A stretch of DNA of 64,000 nt from Pelagibius sp. (GCF_028289705.1 NZ_JANQOI010000086.1:20578-84577), one strand, 5' to 3'; shown: positions 1 to 10,012, numbered from the stretch's first letter. Notes: generated from the sequence alone by a model not told the origin. Numbers and translations are program-made.

Positions 1-836
1 CCCAGCAGCAGGATGTTGACCGTGCCCTCGAGGCCCAGTTTTTCCGCCTCTTCACCCTCAGGCTGGGGAGCCGCCGAGAGATCTTCCTTGCGGAAGAGAT
101 AGCTGTCGAAAGCATAGAAGATCAGCAGCAGCGGAATCGCCACCACCAGCATCGGCACGAACATCTCGGTGGTCGGCCAGAAGAACTCGACCCCCTTCAG
201 GAATCCGAGGAACAGCGGCGGGTCGCCCAGCGGCGTCAGGGAGCCGCCGATGTTGGCCACGAGGAAGATGAAGAAGACGATGATGTGGACGCGGTGGCGG
301 CGCCACTCGTTGGCGCGGATGATGGGCCGGATCAACAGCATCGCCGCACCGGTGGTGCCCATCCAGCTTGCGATTACCGTGCCGATCAGGAGGATCAGGG
401 TGTTGACCGCCGGGGTGCCCCTCAGAGTGCCCTTCAGCCGCACGCCCCCGGCGACGGTGAAGAGCGACAGCAGCAAGATGATGAAGGGAATGTACTCAAG
501 GAGCGCGACGTGCAGCAGCTCGAAGAGCGCCAGTTCCCAGCCGAACAGCAGCGTGAAGGGGGCCAAAAAAGCGACCGCCCAGAAGGCCGAGATCTTGCCG
601 AAGTTGTGGTGCCAGAAGGTCGGCGCGACCAGAGGAAAGACGGCGATCGACAGCAGGATCCCGACGAAAGGCAGCACCCAGATGGGGCCGAGATCGGCAC
701 CCTCCAGATGCGGCGCCCCCGCTGCCGCGGCACCTGCCGAACTGTAGGAGAGTCCCCAGACCAGGACGGCGAACAGACAGCCGAAGGCGATCCGAGCCAC
801 GGCAAACAAGCGATCTGACAAGCGAGCCCCCAGCAA
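1..836 (-). CDS. Sodium:proton antiporter / citrate-transporter-like (CitMHS_2) protein, 3' end cut off
   Basis: The minus-strand reading frame, open from about 836 to the window edge, encodes a very hydrophobic protein with many membrane segments. The stretch around GGSLTPLGDPPLFLGFL is a motif I associate with the ArsB/NhaD/CitMHS ion-transporter superfamily, in particular the CitMHS_2 proteins usually annotated as sodium:proton antiporters. It begins with a leader-like hydrophobic segment ending near SSAGAAAAGA. The stop codon lies outside the window, so the C-terminal part is missing. The start is uncertain: in-frame TTG codons at 836 and 821 are the candidates, and I see no convincing ATG. 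It is transcribed away from the livK gene across a shared upstream region. The transported ion or acid cannot be told from sequence. Confidence 0.75.
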   Translation of the reverse strand, partial: MLGARLSDRLFAVARIAFGCLFAVLVWGLSYSSAGAAAAGAPHLEGADLGPIWVLPFVGILLSIAVFPLVAPTFWHHNFGKISAFWAVAFLAPFTLLFGWELALFELLHVALLEYIPFIILLLSLFTVAGGVRLKGTLRGTPAVNTLILLIGTVIASWMGTTGAAMLLIRPIIRANEWRRHRVHIIVFFIFLVANIGGSLTPLGDPPLFLGFLKGVEFFWPTTEMFVPMLVVAIPLLLIFYAFDSYLFRKEDLSAAPQPEGEEAEKLGLEGTVNILLL

Positions 837-1142
837 TCTTTCTTCTTGTCTTGGAAAGACCGATTATCGTTTGGTCATCCGATCGGAAGCCGCCGCCGAC
901 TCCCTTCCCAGAAGCTTGGCAGTATGCCGGAACCCCCGGGGCAGGCCAAGGTTCATCTCCCTTGGACGGCGCGACCTTTCTGCGATGCTGCGCCGCAGCA
1001 CGGGTGCGGCGGCGGGATGTCGAACTGCCCCGGATGGAGGGTTGCTTCACCCTGCCACCTCTCTATTATTCCTGGCCAACTGCAACGCATACGTAGCAGA
1101 GAACCAAAAGCGCAATTGCTTGGACCAAAGGGAGGAAATCCA
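837..1142. promoter_or_regulatory. Divergent intergenic region between antiporter and livK
   Basis: About 300 bases without a credible gene lie between the minus-strand antiporter and the plus-strand binding-protein gene, so both promoters should be here. The last bases contain a strong Shine-Dalgarno (AGGGAGGAAAT) for livK and, just upstream, the 8-bp palindrome GCAATTGC. Short open frames exist in this stretch but none has a supported start. I could not assign -35/-10 boxes with confidence. Confidence 0.4.
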
Positions 1143-2399
1143 ATGAAATCCATTGCCAAGTCAGGCAAGACCCGGGGTCTTGCCAGCTTGCTGCTGGCCG
1201 GGGCCGCCACAGGCATGCTGGCAACCGGCGCCGCGGCAGCAGAGTGCGAGCCCCTAACCCTCGGCTCGGCAATCTCGCTTACCGGCAAATATGCCACCAA
1301 CGGCGTGCATGCCAAGAACGGCTATGAGTTCGCCATCCAGAAGATCAAGGAAAACGGCGGCATCCAGGTCGGCGACAAGTGCTACGACTTCAACGTCATC
1401 TATTACGATGACGAGTCGAAGGGCGACCGCGGCGCCACCCTGGCCGAGCGCCTGATCAACCAGGACGGCGTGCAATACATGCTCGGCCCGTACTCCTCCG
1501 GCCTGACCAAGGCGATTGCGCCAGTCACCGAGAAGTATCAGATCCCCATGGTGGAAGCGGAAGGCGCCTCGCGCTCGCTCTTCAACAAGGGCTACAAATA
1601 CCTCTTCGCAGTGCTCTCGACTTCGGAGCAATATCTGGCCTCGGCCATTACGCTCGCGGCCCAGGTCGCCGAGAAGAACGGCAAGAGCCCAGCGGACATA
1701 AAGGTCGCGGTGGCGGTCGAGAACGATCCCTTCTCGCTCGATATCCGTGCCGGCGTGCTCGACGACGCGGCGAAGTACGACATGAAGGTCGTGATCGACG
1801 AGAAGCTGCCGCGAGACCTGTCGGACATGAGCGCAATCCTGACCAAGGTCAAGCTGGTCAAGCCCGACGTGCTGATCGTCTCCGGTCACTCCAAGGGCGC
1901 GGCGACGGCCGTGCGGCAGATCGGCGAGCAGAGTATCGCCGTGCCAATGATCGCGGTCACCCACTGCGAGGCCGCCGACGTCACCGGCAATTTCGGCAAG
2001 GCCGCCAACGACATTCTCTGCTCGACGCAGTGGGCCGAAACGTTGTCCTATGAGGATCCCATCTTCGGCACTGCCGCAAACTATGAGCAGGAGTTCAAGG
2101 CTGCCTACCCCGAATATAAGAACAAGAAAGTGCCGTATCAGACCGCTCAGGCCTCGGCTGCGGTTTATGTGTTCAAGGATGCCTTCGAGCGCGCAGGCTC
2201 ACTTGACAAGGAGAAGGTGCGCGACGCCATTGCCGCGACCGATCTGATGACCTTCTATGGCGCCATCAAGTTCTCTGAGGCCGGCAACAACATCGCGAAA
2301 CCGATGGTGCTGCGCCAGATTCAGAACGGCGACTATAACGTGGTGGCACCGGCCGAGTTCGCGTCGCACGATCTGAACTGGCCGCGCAAGCCGCAGTAG
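1143..2399 (+). CDS. livK: Branched-chain amino acid-type ABC transporter substrate-binding protein
   Basis: A 418-residue periplasmic binding protein of the Peripla_BP_6 (LivK/AmiC) family. The ATG at 1143 was chosen because it follows AGGGAGGAAATCC and starts a clear signal peptide (Lys/Arg N-region, Leu/Ala core, cleavage near AAAAE). The mature part opens with LTLGSAISLTGKYA, the usual first strand of this fold, and continues with DDESKGDRGATLAERLI and MLGPYSSGLT. It heads a livKHMGF-type gene set and is separated from livH by a hairpin, which would let the binding protein be made in excess. The ligand is not known: family members bind branched-chain or other amino acids, amides, urea or aromatic acids. 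The coxGSLM genes just downstream make a ligand that is later oxidised by a molybdenum hydroxylase an attractive guess. Confidence 0.9.
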   Translation: MKSIAKSGKTRGLASLLLAGAATGMLATGAAAAECEPLTLGSAISLTGKYATNGVHAKNGYEFAIQKIKENGGIQVGDKCYDFNVIYYDDESKGDRGATLAERLINQDGVQYMLGPYSSGLTKAIAPVTEKYQIPMVEAEGASRSLFNKGYKYLFAVLSTSEQYLASAITLAAQVAEKNGKSPADIKVAVAVENDPFSLDIRAGVLDDAAKYDMKVVIDEKLPRDLSDMSAILTKVKLVKPDVLIVSGHSKGAATAVRQIGEQSIAVPMIAVTHCEAADVTGNFGKAANDILCSTQWAETLSYEDPIFGTAANYEQEFKAAYPEYKNKKVPYQTAQASAAVYVFKDAFERAGSLDKEKVRDAIAATDLMTFYGAIKFSEAGNNIAKPMVLRQIQNGDYNVVAPAEFASHDLNWPRKPQ

Positions 2400-2405
2400 G
2401 CGCTC

Positions 2406-2450
2406 AACAAGTGGCGACGCCCCGATCAAGCGGTCGGGGCGTCCCTTGTT
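2406..2450 (+). terminator. Hairpin after livK (terminator or 3'-stabilising element)
   Basis: A perfect 10-bp inverted repeat GACGCCCCGA / TCGGGGCGTC (2416-2425 and 2434-2443, 8-nt loop) is extended by a second pairing AACAAG / CTTGTT outside it. There is no run of T after it, so partial termination or protection of the livK mRNA end is more likely than full termination. Such hairpins are common between binding-protein and permease genes. Confidence 0.6.
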
Positions 2451-2607
2451 GTGCGATATTGAGCCATGAACGGCGAAAAGCGCCTCGGCGCTGTCGACGC
2501 CGCCTCTTTACTTATGCGGGTTGGACCTTGGGCGCTGCGACACGACTCGGCCAAGACAACGTCCAGACTCGCGACCGTTTGTAAAACCCCGGGGGGACGT
2601 CCGGCGC

Positions 2608-3519
2608 ATGGACCAGATCATCGGTAACTTCCAGCTGCTGCTGGACTACCCCATCGTGAACCTCAAGATCATCATCGACGGGGTCATGATCGGCGCGCTC
2701 TTCGCGCTGGCGGCCTATGGCCTGGCGCTGGTTTGGGGCGTCATGAACGTCAAGAACCTGGCCCAGGGCGACTTCGTCATCGCCGGCGGATACATCGCCT
2801 GGTGGCTCGCACAGCACGGTGTCCACCCCTTCATCGGCGTCGTCGCCGCCTTCGTTGTCATGTGGGGAATCGGCTGGGTCGCCTACAAGCTGGTCATCTC
2901 GCGGGTCATCGAGCGCGACCTCTTCACCTCGCTCCTGGCCACCTTCGGCCTCGCCATCATGATGGCGCAGATCATGAACCTGCTGTTCGGCTCCGACACG
3001 CAAAGCGTCCAACTCGACTATGCGACCTATCATTTCGCCGACGGATTAATCGACGTGCCCGCCGCGAAGCTGATGGGCGTGATCATGGCCATGTCGCTGG
3101 CAGTGGGCGTCATAATCTTCATGAAGCGCAGCCGCATGGGCCAGGCGATCCGCGCAACCTCCCAGGACAGGCGCGCGGCAAGGGTCATGGGCATCGACAC
3201 GGAGCGGGTCTACTCCTTCACCTTCTCGCTCAACTCCGCGATCTGTGGCGCGGCGGGGGCGATCATCGTCATGGCCTGGGTCATCCAACCCTTCTACGGC
3301 ATCACCTACTCCGTGCGGGCCTTCGTGATCGTCACCGCCGCCGGCCTCGGCAACCTGCCGGGCGTGATCGCGGCCGGGTTCGGCATCGGCGCGCTCGAGC
3401 AGTATGGCAGCCACATCCTCGGCATCGGCTATCAGCAGGCCGTGGCGGTGCTGCTTCTCCTGCTGGTGCTCCTGGTTCGCTTGATGCAGCAGCGCCGCCA
3501 GCGCCAGGTTCTTCGATAG
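2608..3519 (+). CDS. livH: Branched-chain amino acid-type ABC transporter permease (LivH family)
   Basis: A 303-residue inner-membrane permease of the BPD_transp_2 family, with about eight hydrophobic segments. The N-terminal stretch IDGVMIGALFALAAYGLALV and the NVKNLAQGDFVIAGGYIAWW region are typical of LivH. The cytoplasmic coupling region contains RATSQDRRAARVMGID. I took the ATG at 2608, which has a GGGGGGAC ribosome-binding site about 10 bases before it; the open frame continues further upstream but without a signal. It is followed 13 bases later by livM. The C terminus is a short basic tail rich in Arg and Gln. Confidence 0.9.
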   Translation: MDQIIGNFQLLLDYPIVNLKIIIDGVMIGALFALAAYGLALVWGVMNVKNLAQGDFVIAGGYIAWWLAQHGVHPFIGVVAAFVVMWGIGWVAYKLVISRVIERDLFTSLLATFGLAIMMAQIMNLLFGSDTQSVQLDYATYHFADGLIDVPAAKLMGVIMAMSLAVGVIIFMKRSRMGQAIRATSQDRRAARVMGIDTERVYSFTFSLNSAICGAAGAIIVMAWVIQPFYGITYSVRAFVIVTAAGLGNLPGVIAAGFGIGALEQYGSHILGIGYQQAVAVLLLLLVLLVRLMQQRRQRQVLR

Positions 3520-3532
3520 GGAGGGGCCGGCC

Positions 3533-4579
3533 ATGATCATCCCAAAACCGGTCCTCTATATCGGGCTGCTGGCGCTGACGGTGGCGGCGCCCTTCCTGTT
3601 TCCGGCCTACATGACCCAGCTGGCGACTCTCTGGCTGATGATCATCGTGGCGATGACCTGGGACATGACCGGCGGCCAGATGGGCTACAACTCGCTCGGC
3701 AACATCTTCTTCTACGGCACCGGCATGTATGTCGCGGCCGTGATCACCATCGGCATGGTCTACGATGTCCGTGAATATACCGACGCGGCGGGCGGCGGCA
3801 TCTTCGCGTTCACGGAGGGTCAATACTTCACCGGCCTGGTGCTCGGCAGCATCGGGGCCGGGCTGTTCTGCGCGCTCTGCGCCCTGGCGGTCGGCTGGCT
3901 GACCTTCGGTCTGCGGGGCCCCTACTTCGCCATCGGCACGCTCGGCGTCGCCATTGCCGCGGGCGAGCTGGTCTCGAACTGGGAGTGGATCGGCGCCGGA
4001 CAGGGCATTTCCATGCCGAACTACCCCGGCGAATTCGACGAGTTCAAATTACTCATCTACTTCGTCTTCGCCGGCGTGGGCGTGCTCCTGTTCATCTTCC
4101 TGAACTGGCTCTACACGACGCGCTTCCGCTCGGCGATCAATGCCATCCGGGACGATGAGGACAAGGCGGAGGCGATGGGCCTTCGCACGCTGAGATACAA
4201 GCTCGTCTCCTGGTCGATGGCGGCCTTCTTCGTCGGCGTCGCGGGCGGTGTCTCGGCTTTCCAGCTTATTCATTTCGAGCCCCTGGAGACTGCCTATCAG
4301 ACGATCAACCTCGGCATCTTCATGGTCGTCTGCGTGCTCTTGGGCGGCAAAGGCACGCTTTGGGGGCCGATCATCGGCGCGGTGATGTTCCACGTCATCA
4401 AGGAGGTGACCTGGAACTACTTCCTCGGCTGGCAGTGGGTCGCGCTCGGCGCGATCATCATCGTCACCGTGGTGTACTTTCAGGATGGTTTGTTGGGCTG
4501 GCTCCGACTTAAGAAACCGGAGTGGTTCGGCATCCGCGTCACGAAGAAGGACGAAGTCGTCACGGGGCCGGCGGAATGA
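3533..4579 (+). CDS. livM: Branched-chain amino acid-type ABC transporter permease (LivM family)
   Basis: A 348-residue membrane permease that should pair with LivH. It carries the coupling-helix region INAIRDDEDKAEAMGLR (EAA-like loop contacting the ATPase) and MTWDMTGGQMGYNSLGN near the N terminus, both typical for LivM. The start ATG at 3533 follows GGGAGGGG. Compared with many LivM proteins it has an inserted periplasmic-looking loop around the YDVREYTDAAGGG segment. Its stop codon overlaps the start of the next gene (ATGA at 4576-4579), implying translational coupling. Confidence 0.9.
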   Translation: MIIPKPVLYIGLLALTVAAPFLFPAYMTQLATLWLMIIVAMTWDMTGGQMGYNSLGNIFFYGTGMYVAAVITIGMVYDVREYTDAAGGGIFAFTEGQYFTGLVLGSIGAGLFCALCALAVGWLTFGLRGPYFAIGTLGVAIAAGELVSNWEWIGAGQGISMPNYPGEFDEFKLLIYFVFAGVGVLLFIFLNWLYTTRFRSAINAIRDDEDKAEAMGLRTLRYKLVSWSMAAFFVGVAGGVSAFQLIHFEPLETAYQTINLGIFMVVCVLLGGKGTLWGPIIGAVMFHVIKEVTWNYFLGWQWVALGAIIIVTVVYFQDGLLGWLRLKKPEWFGIRVTKKDEVVTGPAE

Positions 4580-5319
4580 GCGCGATCATCGAAGTGAAGA
4601 AGGTCTCGAAATCCTTCGGCGGCGTGAAGGCCAACACCGACATCTCCCTCACGGTGCAGGAGGGTGGGATTACCGGGCTGATCGGCCCGAACGGCTCCGG
4701 CAAGACGACGCTTTTCAATTCGATCGTCGGCTATCACCCGATCGACGGAGGCTCCATCAAGTTCCGGGGCCGCGAGATCTCGAAGATGCTGGTGCCCGAG
4801 ATCGCCCGCCTCGGCCTGCTGCGCACCTTTCAGCAGACGCGCATCTACGCAAAGATGAACTGCGTCGAGAACATGCTGATCTCCCTGCCGCACCGCAAGG
4901 CCGGCTTCTTCGATATGTTCAGACGGCACGACACGGAGGAGCAGGAGCGTGCCGAAGCCCTGCTCGACTTCGTCGGCCTCTATGAAAAACGGTATCTGCG
5001 CAGCGGCGACCTTTCCTTCGGCCAGCAGAAGCTTCTGGAGTTCGCCATGGCGCTGATGAACGAGCCGGACGTCCTCCTGCTCGACGAGCCCACCGCGGGC
5101 ATCAACCCGACCCTGATCAACGGCCTGATCGACCGTTTGAAGCGCGCCAACAGCGACTTCGGCATCACCTTGCTGGTCATCGAGCACAACATGCGCGTCA
5201 TCATGAATATGGCCGACACGGTCTACTGCCTGGCCCATGGCGAGTTGCTCGCATCCGGTACACCGGAGGAGGTGCAAAACGACCAGGACGTCATCGACGC
5301 TTATCTGGGGGCACACTGA
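4576..5319 (+). CDS. livG: Branched-chain amino acid-type ABC transporter ATP-binding protein (LivG family)
   Basis: A 247-residue ABC ATPase. Walker A GPNGSGKT lies at residues 37-44, the signature is LSFGQQKLLEFA (SFGQQ instead of SGGQQ, usual for LivG), Walker B is VLLLDEP, and the H-loop is in LLVIEHNM. The start is the ATG that overlaps the livM stop by four bases; a longer frame upstream would run into livM and is not needed. It energises the LivHM permeases with LivF. Confidence 0.92.
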   Translation: MSAIIEVKKVSKSFGGVKANTDISLTVQEGGITGLIGPNGSGKTTLFNSIVGYHPIDGGSIKFRGREISKMLVPEIARLGLLRTFQQTRIYAKMNCVENMLISLPHRKAGFFDMFRRHDTEEQERAEALLDFVGLYEKRYLRSGDLSFGQQKLLEFAMALMNEPDVLLLDEPTAGINPTLINGLIDRLKRANSDFGITLLVIEHNMRVIMNMADTVYCLAHGELLASGTPEEVQNDQDVIDAYLGAH

Positions 5320-6194
5320 TGGCAGAGCCGCGCAAGCCGGGCCGCACCAGCGGCTATCACATGGGCCAGGTCGACACGGTCATCTCGGTGGAGGAGGTGA
5401 CCAAGCAGGTCGAGGCCATGCGCAGCGACATAGCCGTCGACACCCTGGACGCGCTCGCCAACAACGACCCTTTTGTCGAGATCGAGTCGCTGCGCGCCGG
5501 CTATGGCAAGATGGAGATCCTGCACGGCATCAACTTGAAGGTCGGGCGCGGCCAGTCCCTCTGCATGATCGGGCCCAACGGTGCCGGGAAGTCCACCGTG
5601 CTGCACGCGATCTTCGGCTTTAACAACATCTTCTCCGGCCGTATCCGCATCGGAGACGGCCCGGACAAGCAGGACATCACCAAGCTGTCGCCGGAGAACA
5701 AGCTGAAGAGCGCCGGCGTCGCCTACATCCTGCAGGACAAGTCGGTCTTCCCTGGCATGACGGTGGAGGAGAACCTCTGGATGGGCGGCTATCTGAAGGA
5801 CAGCCCGGCCGAGGCCAAGGCCGCGGCCGAGGAGGTCTTCGACAAGTACCCGCGCCTCGCCGCCCGCCGAAAGCACCAGGCCAAGGTGCTCTCCGGTGGC
5901 GAGCGCCGCCTGTTGGAGATTTCCCGCGCTCTGGTCATGAAACCGGAGGTGCTTCTGGTCGACGAACCCTCCATCGGCCTGGAACCGCGCTTCATCGACA
6001 CGGTCTTCGAGATCCTCCACGATCTGCAGAAGGTCGAGGGCAAGACCATCATCATGGTCGAGCAGAACGCCAAGAAGGGCCTGGAGTTCGCCGATATCGG
6101 CTATGTCCTGGTCTCCGGCGAACTGGCCATGGCCAACGCGGGCGACCGTCTGCTGGAAGATCCGGAGGTCGGCCGCCTCTTCCTCGGCGGCTAG
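5319..6194 (+). CDS. livF: Branched-chain amino acid-type ABC transporter ATP-binding protein (LivF family) with N-terminal extension
   Basis: A 291-residue ABC ATPase. Walker A GPNGAGKS is at residues 85-92, the signature is LSGGERRLLEIS and Walker B VLLVDEPS. Ordinary LivF proteins are about 235 residues and have Walker A near residue 38, so this one carries some 45-50 extra residues at the N terminus (around VDTVISVEEVTKQVEAMRS), predicted helical and charged. The ATG at 5319 shares its A with the livG stop codon, supporting the long form by coupling. No equally coupled internal start is visible. It is the last gene of the importer; coxG starts 156 bases later. Confidence 0.9.
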   Translation: MAEPRKPGRTSGYHMGQVDTVISVEEVTKQVEAMRSDIAVDTLDALANNDPFVEIESLRAGYGKMEILHGINLKVGRGQSLCMIGPNGAGKSTVLHAIFGFNNIFSGRIRIGDGPDKQDITKLSPENKLKSAGVAYILQDKSVFPGMTVEENLWMGGYLKDSPAEAKAAAEEVFDKYPRLAARRKHQAKVLSGGERRLLEISRALVMKPEVLLVDEPSIGLEPRFIDTVFEILHDLQKVEGKTIIMVEQNAKKGLEFADIGYVLVSGELAMANAGDRLLEDPEVGRLFLGG

Positions 6195-6350
6195 GAAAAA
6201 GACGGCGCAAACCCGCAAGGGGGGCGAACGCGGACTTGAACGGCCCGCGCGAAGCGGCAATTCTGCAACTCGGCGCGGGACCAGATCGGGCGCCCGCCCG
6301 CCGCCGCCAAGATCACCGAGCCCTCCGCGCAAAAAGGAACGCAGCACGCC

Positions 6351-6980
6351 ATGCAGATGACCGGCCAATATCGGATCGAAGCATCCCGTCAAGCCGTCTG
6401 GGAGGCGCTGAACGATGTCGAGGTGCTGCGCGCCTGCATTCCGGGCGTGGAGGAGATCGAAAAGACCTCGGACACCAGCTTCACTGCCAAGGTGCGGGCC
6501 AAGGTCGGCCCGGTCTCGGCGCGTTTTGCCGGCGAAGTCACCCTCAGCGACCTCGATCCGCCCAACGGCTATACTATCGCCGGCGAGGGCAAGGGCGGCG
6601 CCGCCGGCTTTGCCAAGGGTGGCGCTAAGGTGCGCCTGGAAGACGACGGCGGCGCGACCCTGCTGAACTATGACGTCGACGCCCAGGTCGGCGGCAAGCT
6701 GGCACAAATCGGCTCCCGCCTGATCGACGGGACCGCGAAGAAGCTGGCCGACGACTTTTTCGCGCGCTTCGCCGAGACCGTCGGCGGCCCGGCGGAGACC
6801 GCCGCCGAAACCGAACCCGCCGAACCCGAAGCGGCGGCAGAGCCAGTGGTTGCGGCGCAGCAAGATGCCGACCCCGATGCCGACCCCGATGCCGACGTGG
6901 GCGCCGGCGCTTCGGTGGGTGTCTGGGTCACCGGACTCTTGGTCGCGGTGCTCATCCTCATTGCCATCTTCGCGCTATAA
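6351..6980 (+). CDS. coxG: CoxG-like SRPBCC protein with C-terminal membrane anchor
   Basis: A 209-residue protein. The first ~150 residues match the CoxG/SRPBCC family (YRIEASRQAVWEALNDVEVL, ACIPGVEEIEK, and LNYDVDAQVGGKLAQIGSRL). Then follows an Ala/Glu/Pro-rich acidic linker with a DADPDADPDAD repeat and a single hydrophobic segment at the very end (GVWVTGLLVAVLILIAIFAL). In Oligotropha, CoxG anchors CO dehydrogenase to the membrane, and this layout fits such a role. It precedes coxS by about 180 bases. The ATG at 6351 is preceded by AAAAAGGAA at a rather long distance; a second in-frame ATG lies two codons later. Confidence 0.85.
   Translation: MQMTGQYRIEASRQAVWEALNDVEVLRACIPGVEEIEKTSDTSFTAKVRAKVGPVSARFAGEVTLSDLDPPNGYTIAGEGKGGAAGFAKGGAKVRLEDDGGATLLNYDVDAQVGGKLAQIGSRLIDGTAKKLADDFFARFAETVGGPAETAAETEPAEPEAAAEPVVAAQQDADPDADPDADVGAGASVGVWVTGLLVAVLILIAIFAL
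6864..6896 (+). repeat. 12-bp tandem repeat inside coxG
   Basis: Two full copies and one partial copy of GATGCCGACCCC in frame encode the DADPDADPDAD stretch of the linker before the membrane anchor. Such repeats can change copy number and so linker length. Confidence 0.85.
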
Positions 6981-7025
6981 GCCTAGGGCAACAAAAAATT
7001 TCATCCTCTTCCCGCGCCGCGCCCC

Positions 7026-7102
7026 TTGACCTGAAAGTCTCGCGGCAACAGACTTACCGCCGCAGGTAAGGCACTCTTGCCCGGTATCGCAGGGAAACCG
7101 GG
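7026..7102 (+). promoter_or_regulatory. coxS leader: possible promoter and two dyad symmetries
   Basis: Within the 183-base gap between coxG and coxS there is TTGACC at 7026, followed after 17 bases by a poor -10 (CAGACT). A perfect dyad CTTACC-GCCGCA-GGTAAG (7053-7070) and a second CCCGGT / ACCGGG pairing (7080-7085 with 7097-7102) follow. The first could be an operator and the second an RNA hairpin. This is visual evidence only. Confidence 0.3.
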
Positions 7103-7163
7103 TACTAGCGAAAAAAATAGAAGCCGGACGGATGGTTCGGAGGTCAAGGAAGGGAGAGTCCCC

Positions 7164-7631
<468 letters not shown>

Positions 7632-7635
7632 GGGC

Positions 7636-9999
7636 ATGTCAGACACAGGAATCGGCGCCAGCGTCAGGCGCAAGGAAGACTTCCGCTTTCTCACCGGACA
7701 GGGCCGCTACACCGACGACATCAACCGGCCGGGCCAGCTCTACGCTTTCTTCGTCCGCTCGCCCCATGCCCATGCGCAGATCAAGGGCGTGAACAAGGCC
7801 GCCGCCGAGGCGGCAGAGGGCGTGCGCGCCGTCTTCACCGGCGCCGACATGGAAGCTGACAACGTCGGCTCCCTGCCCTGCGGCTGGGTCGTGACCGACC
7901 GCCATGGCGAGGCACACAAGGCGCCGCCGCACTTCCCGCTGGCACGGGACAAGGCCCGCTACGTGGGCGATCACGTCGCCGTGGTCGTCGCCGAGAGCTA
8001 TGCCGCCGCCAAGGCCGCGGCGGAGCTGGTCGAGGTCGACTATGGCGAACTGCCGGCGGCGGCCGAGACCGGCAAGGCCAGAGACGCCGATGCCCCGCAG
8101 GTGCACGACGATGCGCCGGGCAACCTCTGCTACGACTGGGTGCTGGGCGACGAGGCCGAGGCCGATGCGGCCTTTGCCAATGCCCATCACGTGACCAAGA
8201 TCGATCTGGTCAACAACCGGCTGATCCCCAACGCCATGGAGCCGCGGGCCGCCATCGGCGACTACGATGCAGGCACCGACAGCTACACGCTCTACTCGAC
8301 GAGCCAGAACCCGCACCTGCTGAAGCTGATCCTCTGCGCCTTCGTGCTCGGACTGAACGAGAACAAGCTGCGGGTCATCGCCCCGGACGTGGGCGGCGGC
8401 TTCGGCTCCAAGATCTTCTGCTACGCCGAGGAGACGGTCTGCACCTGGGCCTCCAGGAAGGTGAAGGCGCCGGTCAAGTGGACGGCCGAGCGCTCCGAGA
8501 GCTTCACCTCCGACGCCCACGGGCGCGACCACATCACCCATGCCGAACTGGCCATGGACGAGAACGGCAAGTTCCTCGGCATGAAGGTCGACACCACGGC
8601 GAACATGGGCGCCTATCTGTCCAGCTTCGCGACCTCCGTGCCGACCTATCTCTATGCCACCCTGCTGGCCGGCCAGTACACCACGCCGGTGATCTTCGCC
8701 AACGTGAAGGCGGTCTTCACCAACACCGCGCCCGTGGATGCCTATCGCGGCGCCGGGCGGCCGGAGGCCACCTTCGTCGTTGAGCGTTTGGTCGAGGTGG
8801 CGGCCCGCGAGATGGGCATAGACCCGGCGGAAATCCGCCGCCGAAATTTCATCCAGCCGGATCAGTTCCCCTACCAGACGCCGGTGGCGCTGCAGTACGA
8901 CACCGGCAACTACGGGGCCTCCATGGACATGGCCCTGGAGATGATCGACTACGCCGGTTTTGCCGGGCGGCGGTCGAACTCCGAGGCCAACGGCAAGCTG
9001 CGGGGCATCGGCTTCTCGGCTTATATCGAGGCCTGCGGCATCGCCCCCTCGGCGGTGGTCGGCTCCCTGGGCGCCGGCGTCGGCCTCTGGGAATCGGCCC
9101 AGGTGCGCTTCAACGCCACCGGCTCGGTCTCGGTTTTCACCGGCTCCCACAGCCACGGACAGGGGCATGAGACCACCTTCTCCCAGTTGGTGGCCGATAC
9201 CCTGGGCATTCCCATCGAGAACGTGGAGATCGTGCACGGCGACACCGGCTCGATCCCCATGGCCATGGGCACCTACGGCTCCCGCTCGCTGGCGGTCGGC
9301 GGCTCGGCAATCGCCCGGGCCTGCGACAAGATTATCGAGAAGTCGCGCAAGATCGCGGCCCACCTGATGGAAGCCTCTGTGGAGGACGTGGAGTTCGACA
9401 ACGGCACCTTCCGGGTTGCCGGCACCGACAAGGAGAAGTCCATCGCCGAGGTGGCCTTCACCGCCTATGTGCCGCACAACTATCCGGAGGGCGTGGAGCC
9501 CGGCCTCGACGAGACCGCGTTCTACGATCCGCTGAACTTCACCTATCCGGCGGGCGTGCACATCTGCGAGGTGGAGATCGATCCGACGACGGGCGTCACC
9601 GAGATCGTCGACTGGGTCGCCGTCGACGACTTCGGCAAGGTGATTAACCCGATGGTGGTCGAGGGCCAGGTCCACGGCGGCATCGCCCAGGGCGTCGGCC
9701 AGGCGTTGCTGGAGAACTGCGTCTACGACGGCAGCGGCCAGCTTCTGACCGGCTCCTACATGGACTACTGCATGCCGCGGGCCGACGACCTGCCGTCGTT
9801 CCGCGTCGGACTGACGGAGACGGCCTGCACGCACAATCCCTTGGGCGTGAAGGGCTGCGGCGAGGCCGGTGCCATTGCGGCCCCGGCGGCGACCATCAAC
9901 GCCATCACCAACGCGCTGGGCATCCTGTCCATGGACATGCCGGCCAGCACCGAAAAGGTCTGGCGCCTGGCCAACACCCAGCAGATGGCCGCGGAATAA
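7636..9999 (+). CDS. coxL: Molybdenum hydroxylase large subunit, form II CoxL-like
   Basis: A 787-residue molybdopterin subunit starting four bases after coxS, with GGGGATAGGGG as ribosome-binding site. It has the Ald_Xan_dh_C N-terminal domain ([20 protein letters not shown]) and the Mo-binding domains with GGGFGSK. The active-site loop at residues 369-375 reads AYRGAGR, the form II (BMS) signature; genuine CO dehydrogenases have AYxCSFR with the Cu-binding Cys, which is absent here. The general-base Glu is present in [11 protein letters not shown] (about Glu743). It should hydroxylate an organic substrate at a Mo-MCD centre, but the substrate is unknown; CO oxidation is unlikely or at best marginal for this form. 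Many databases will still name it CO dehydrogenase. Confidence 0.93.
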   Translation: MSDTGIGASVRRKEDFRFLTGQGRYTDDINRPGQLYAFFVRSPHAHAQIKGVNKAAAEAAEGVRAVFTGADMEADNVGSLPCGWVVTDRHGEAHKAPPHFPLARDKARYVGDHVAVVVAESYAAAKAAAELVEVDYGELPAAAETGKARDADAPQVHDDAPGNLCYDWVLGDEAEADAAFANAHHVTKIDLVNNRLIPNAMEPRAAIGDYDAGTDSYTLYSTSQNPHLLKLILCAFVLGLNENKLRVIAPDVGGGFGSKIFCYAEETVCTWASRKVKAPVKWTAERSESFTSDAHGRDHITHAELAMDENGKFLGMKVDTTANMGAYLSSFATSVPTYLYATLLAGQYTTPVIFANVKAVFTNTAPVDAYRGAGRPEATFVVERLVEVAAREMGIDPAEIRRRNFIQPDQFPYQTPVALQYDTGNYGASMDMALEMIDYAGFAGRRSNSEANGKLRGIGFSAYIEACGIAPSAVVGSLGAGVGLWESAQVRFNATGSVSVFTGSHSHGQGHETTFSQLVADTLGIPIENVEIVHGDTGSIPMAMGTYGSRSLAVGGSAIARACDKIIEKSRKIAAHLMEASVEDVEFDNGTFRVAGTDKEKSIAEVAFTAYVPHNYPEGVEPGLDETAFYDPLNFTYPAGVHICEVEIDPTTGVTEIVDWVAVDDFGKVINPMVVEGQVHGGIAQGVGQALLENCVYDGSGQLLTGSYMDYCMPRADDLPSFRVGLTETACTHNPLGVKGCGEAGAIAAPAATINAITNALGILSMDMPASTEKVWRLANTQQMAAE

Positions 10000-10012
10000 G
10001 GAGAGGCAGACA

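Noticed and set aside
7026..7163. Molybdenum-cofactor riboswitch before coxS
   Set aside because: Only two short dyads are visible; the multi-stem layout of the Moco element could not be drawn.
7636..9999. Naming CoxL a true aerobic CO dehydrogenase
   Set aside because: The active-site loop reads AYRGAGR; the AYxCSFR motif with the Cu-binding Cys is missing.
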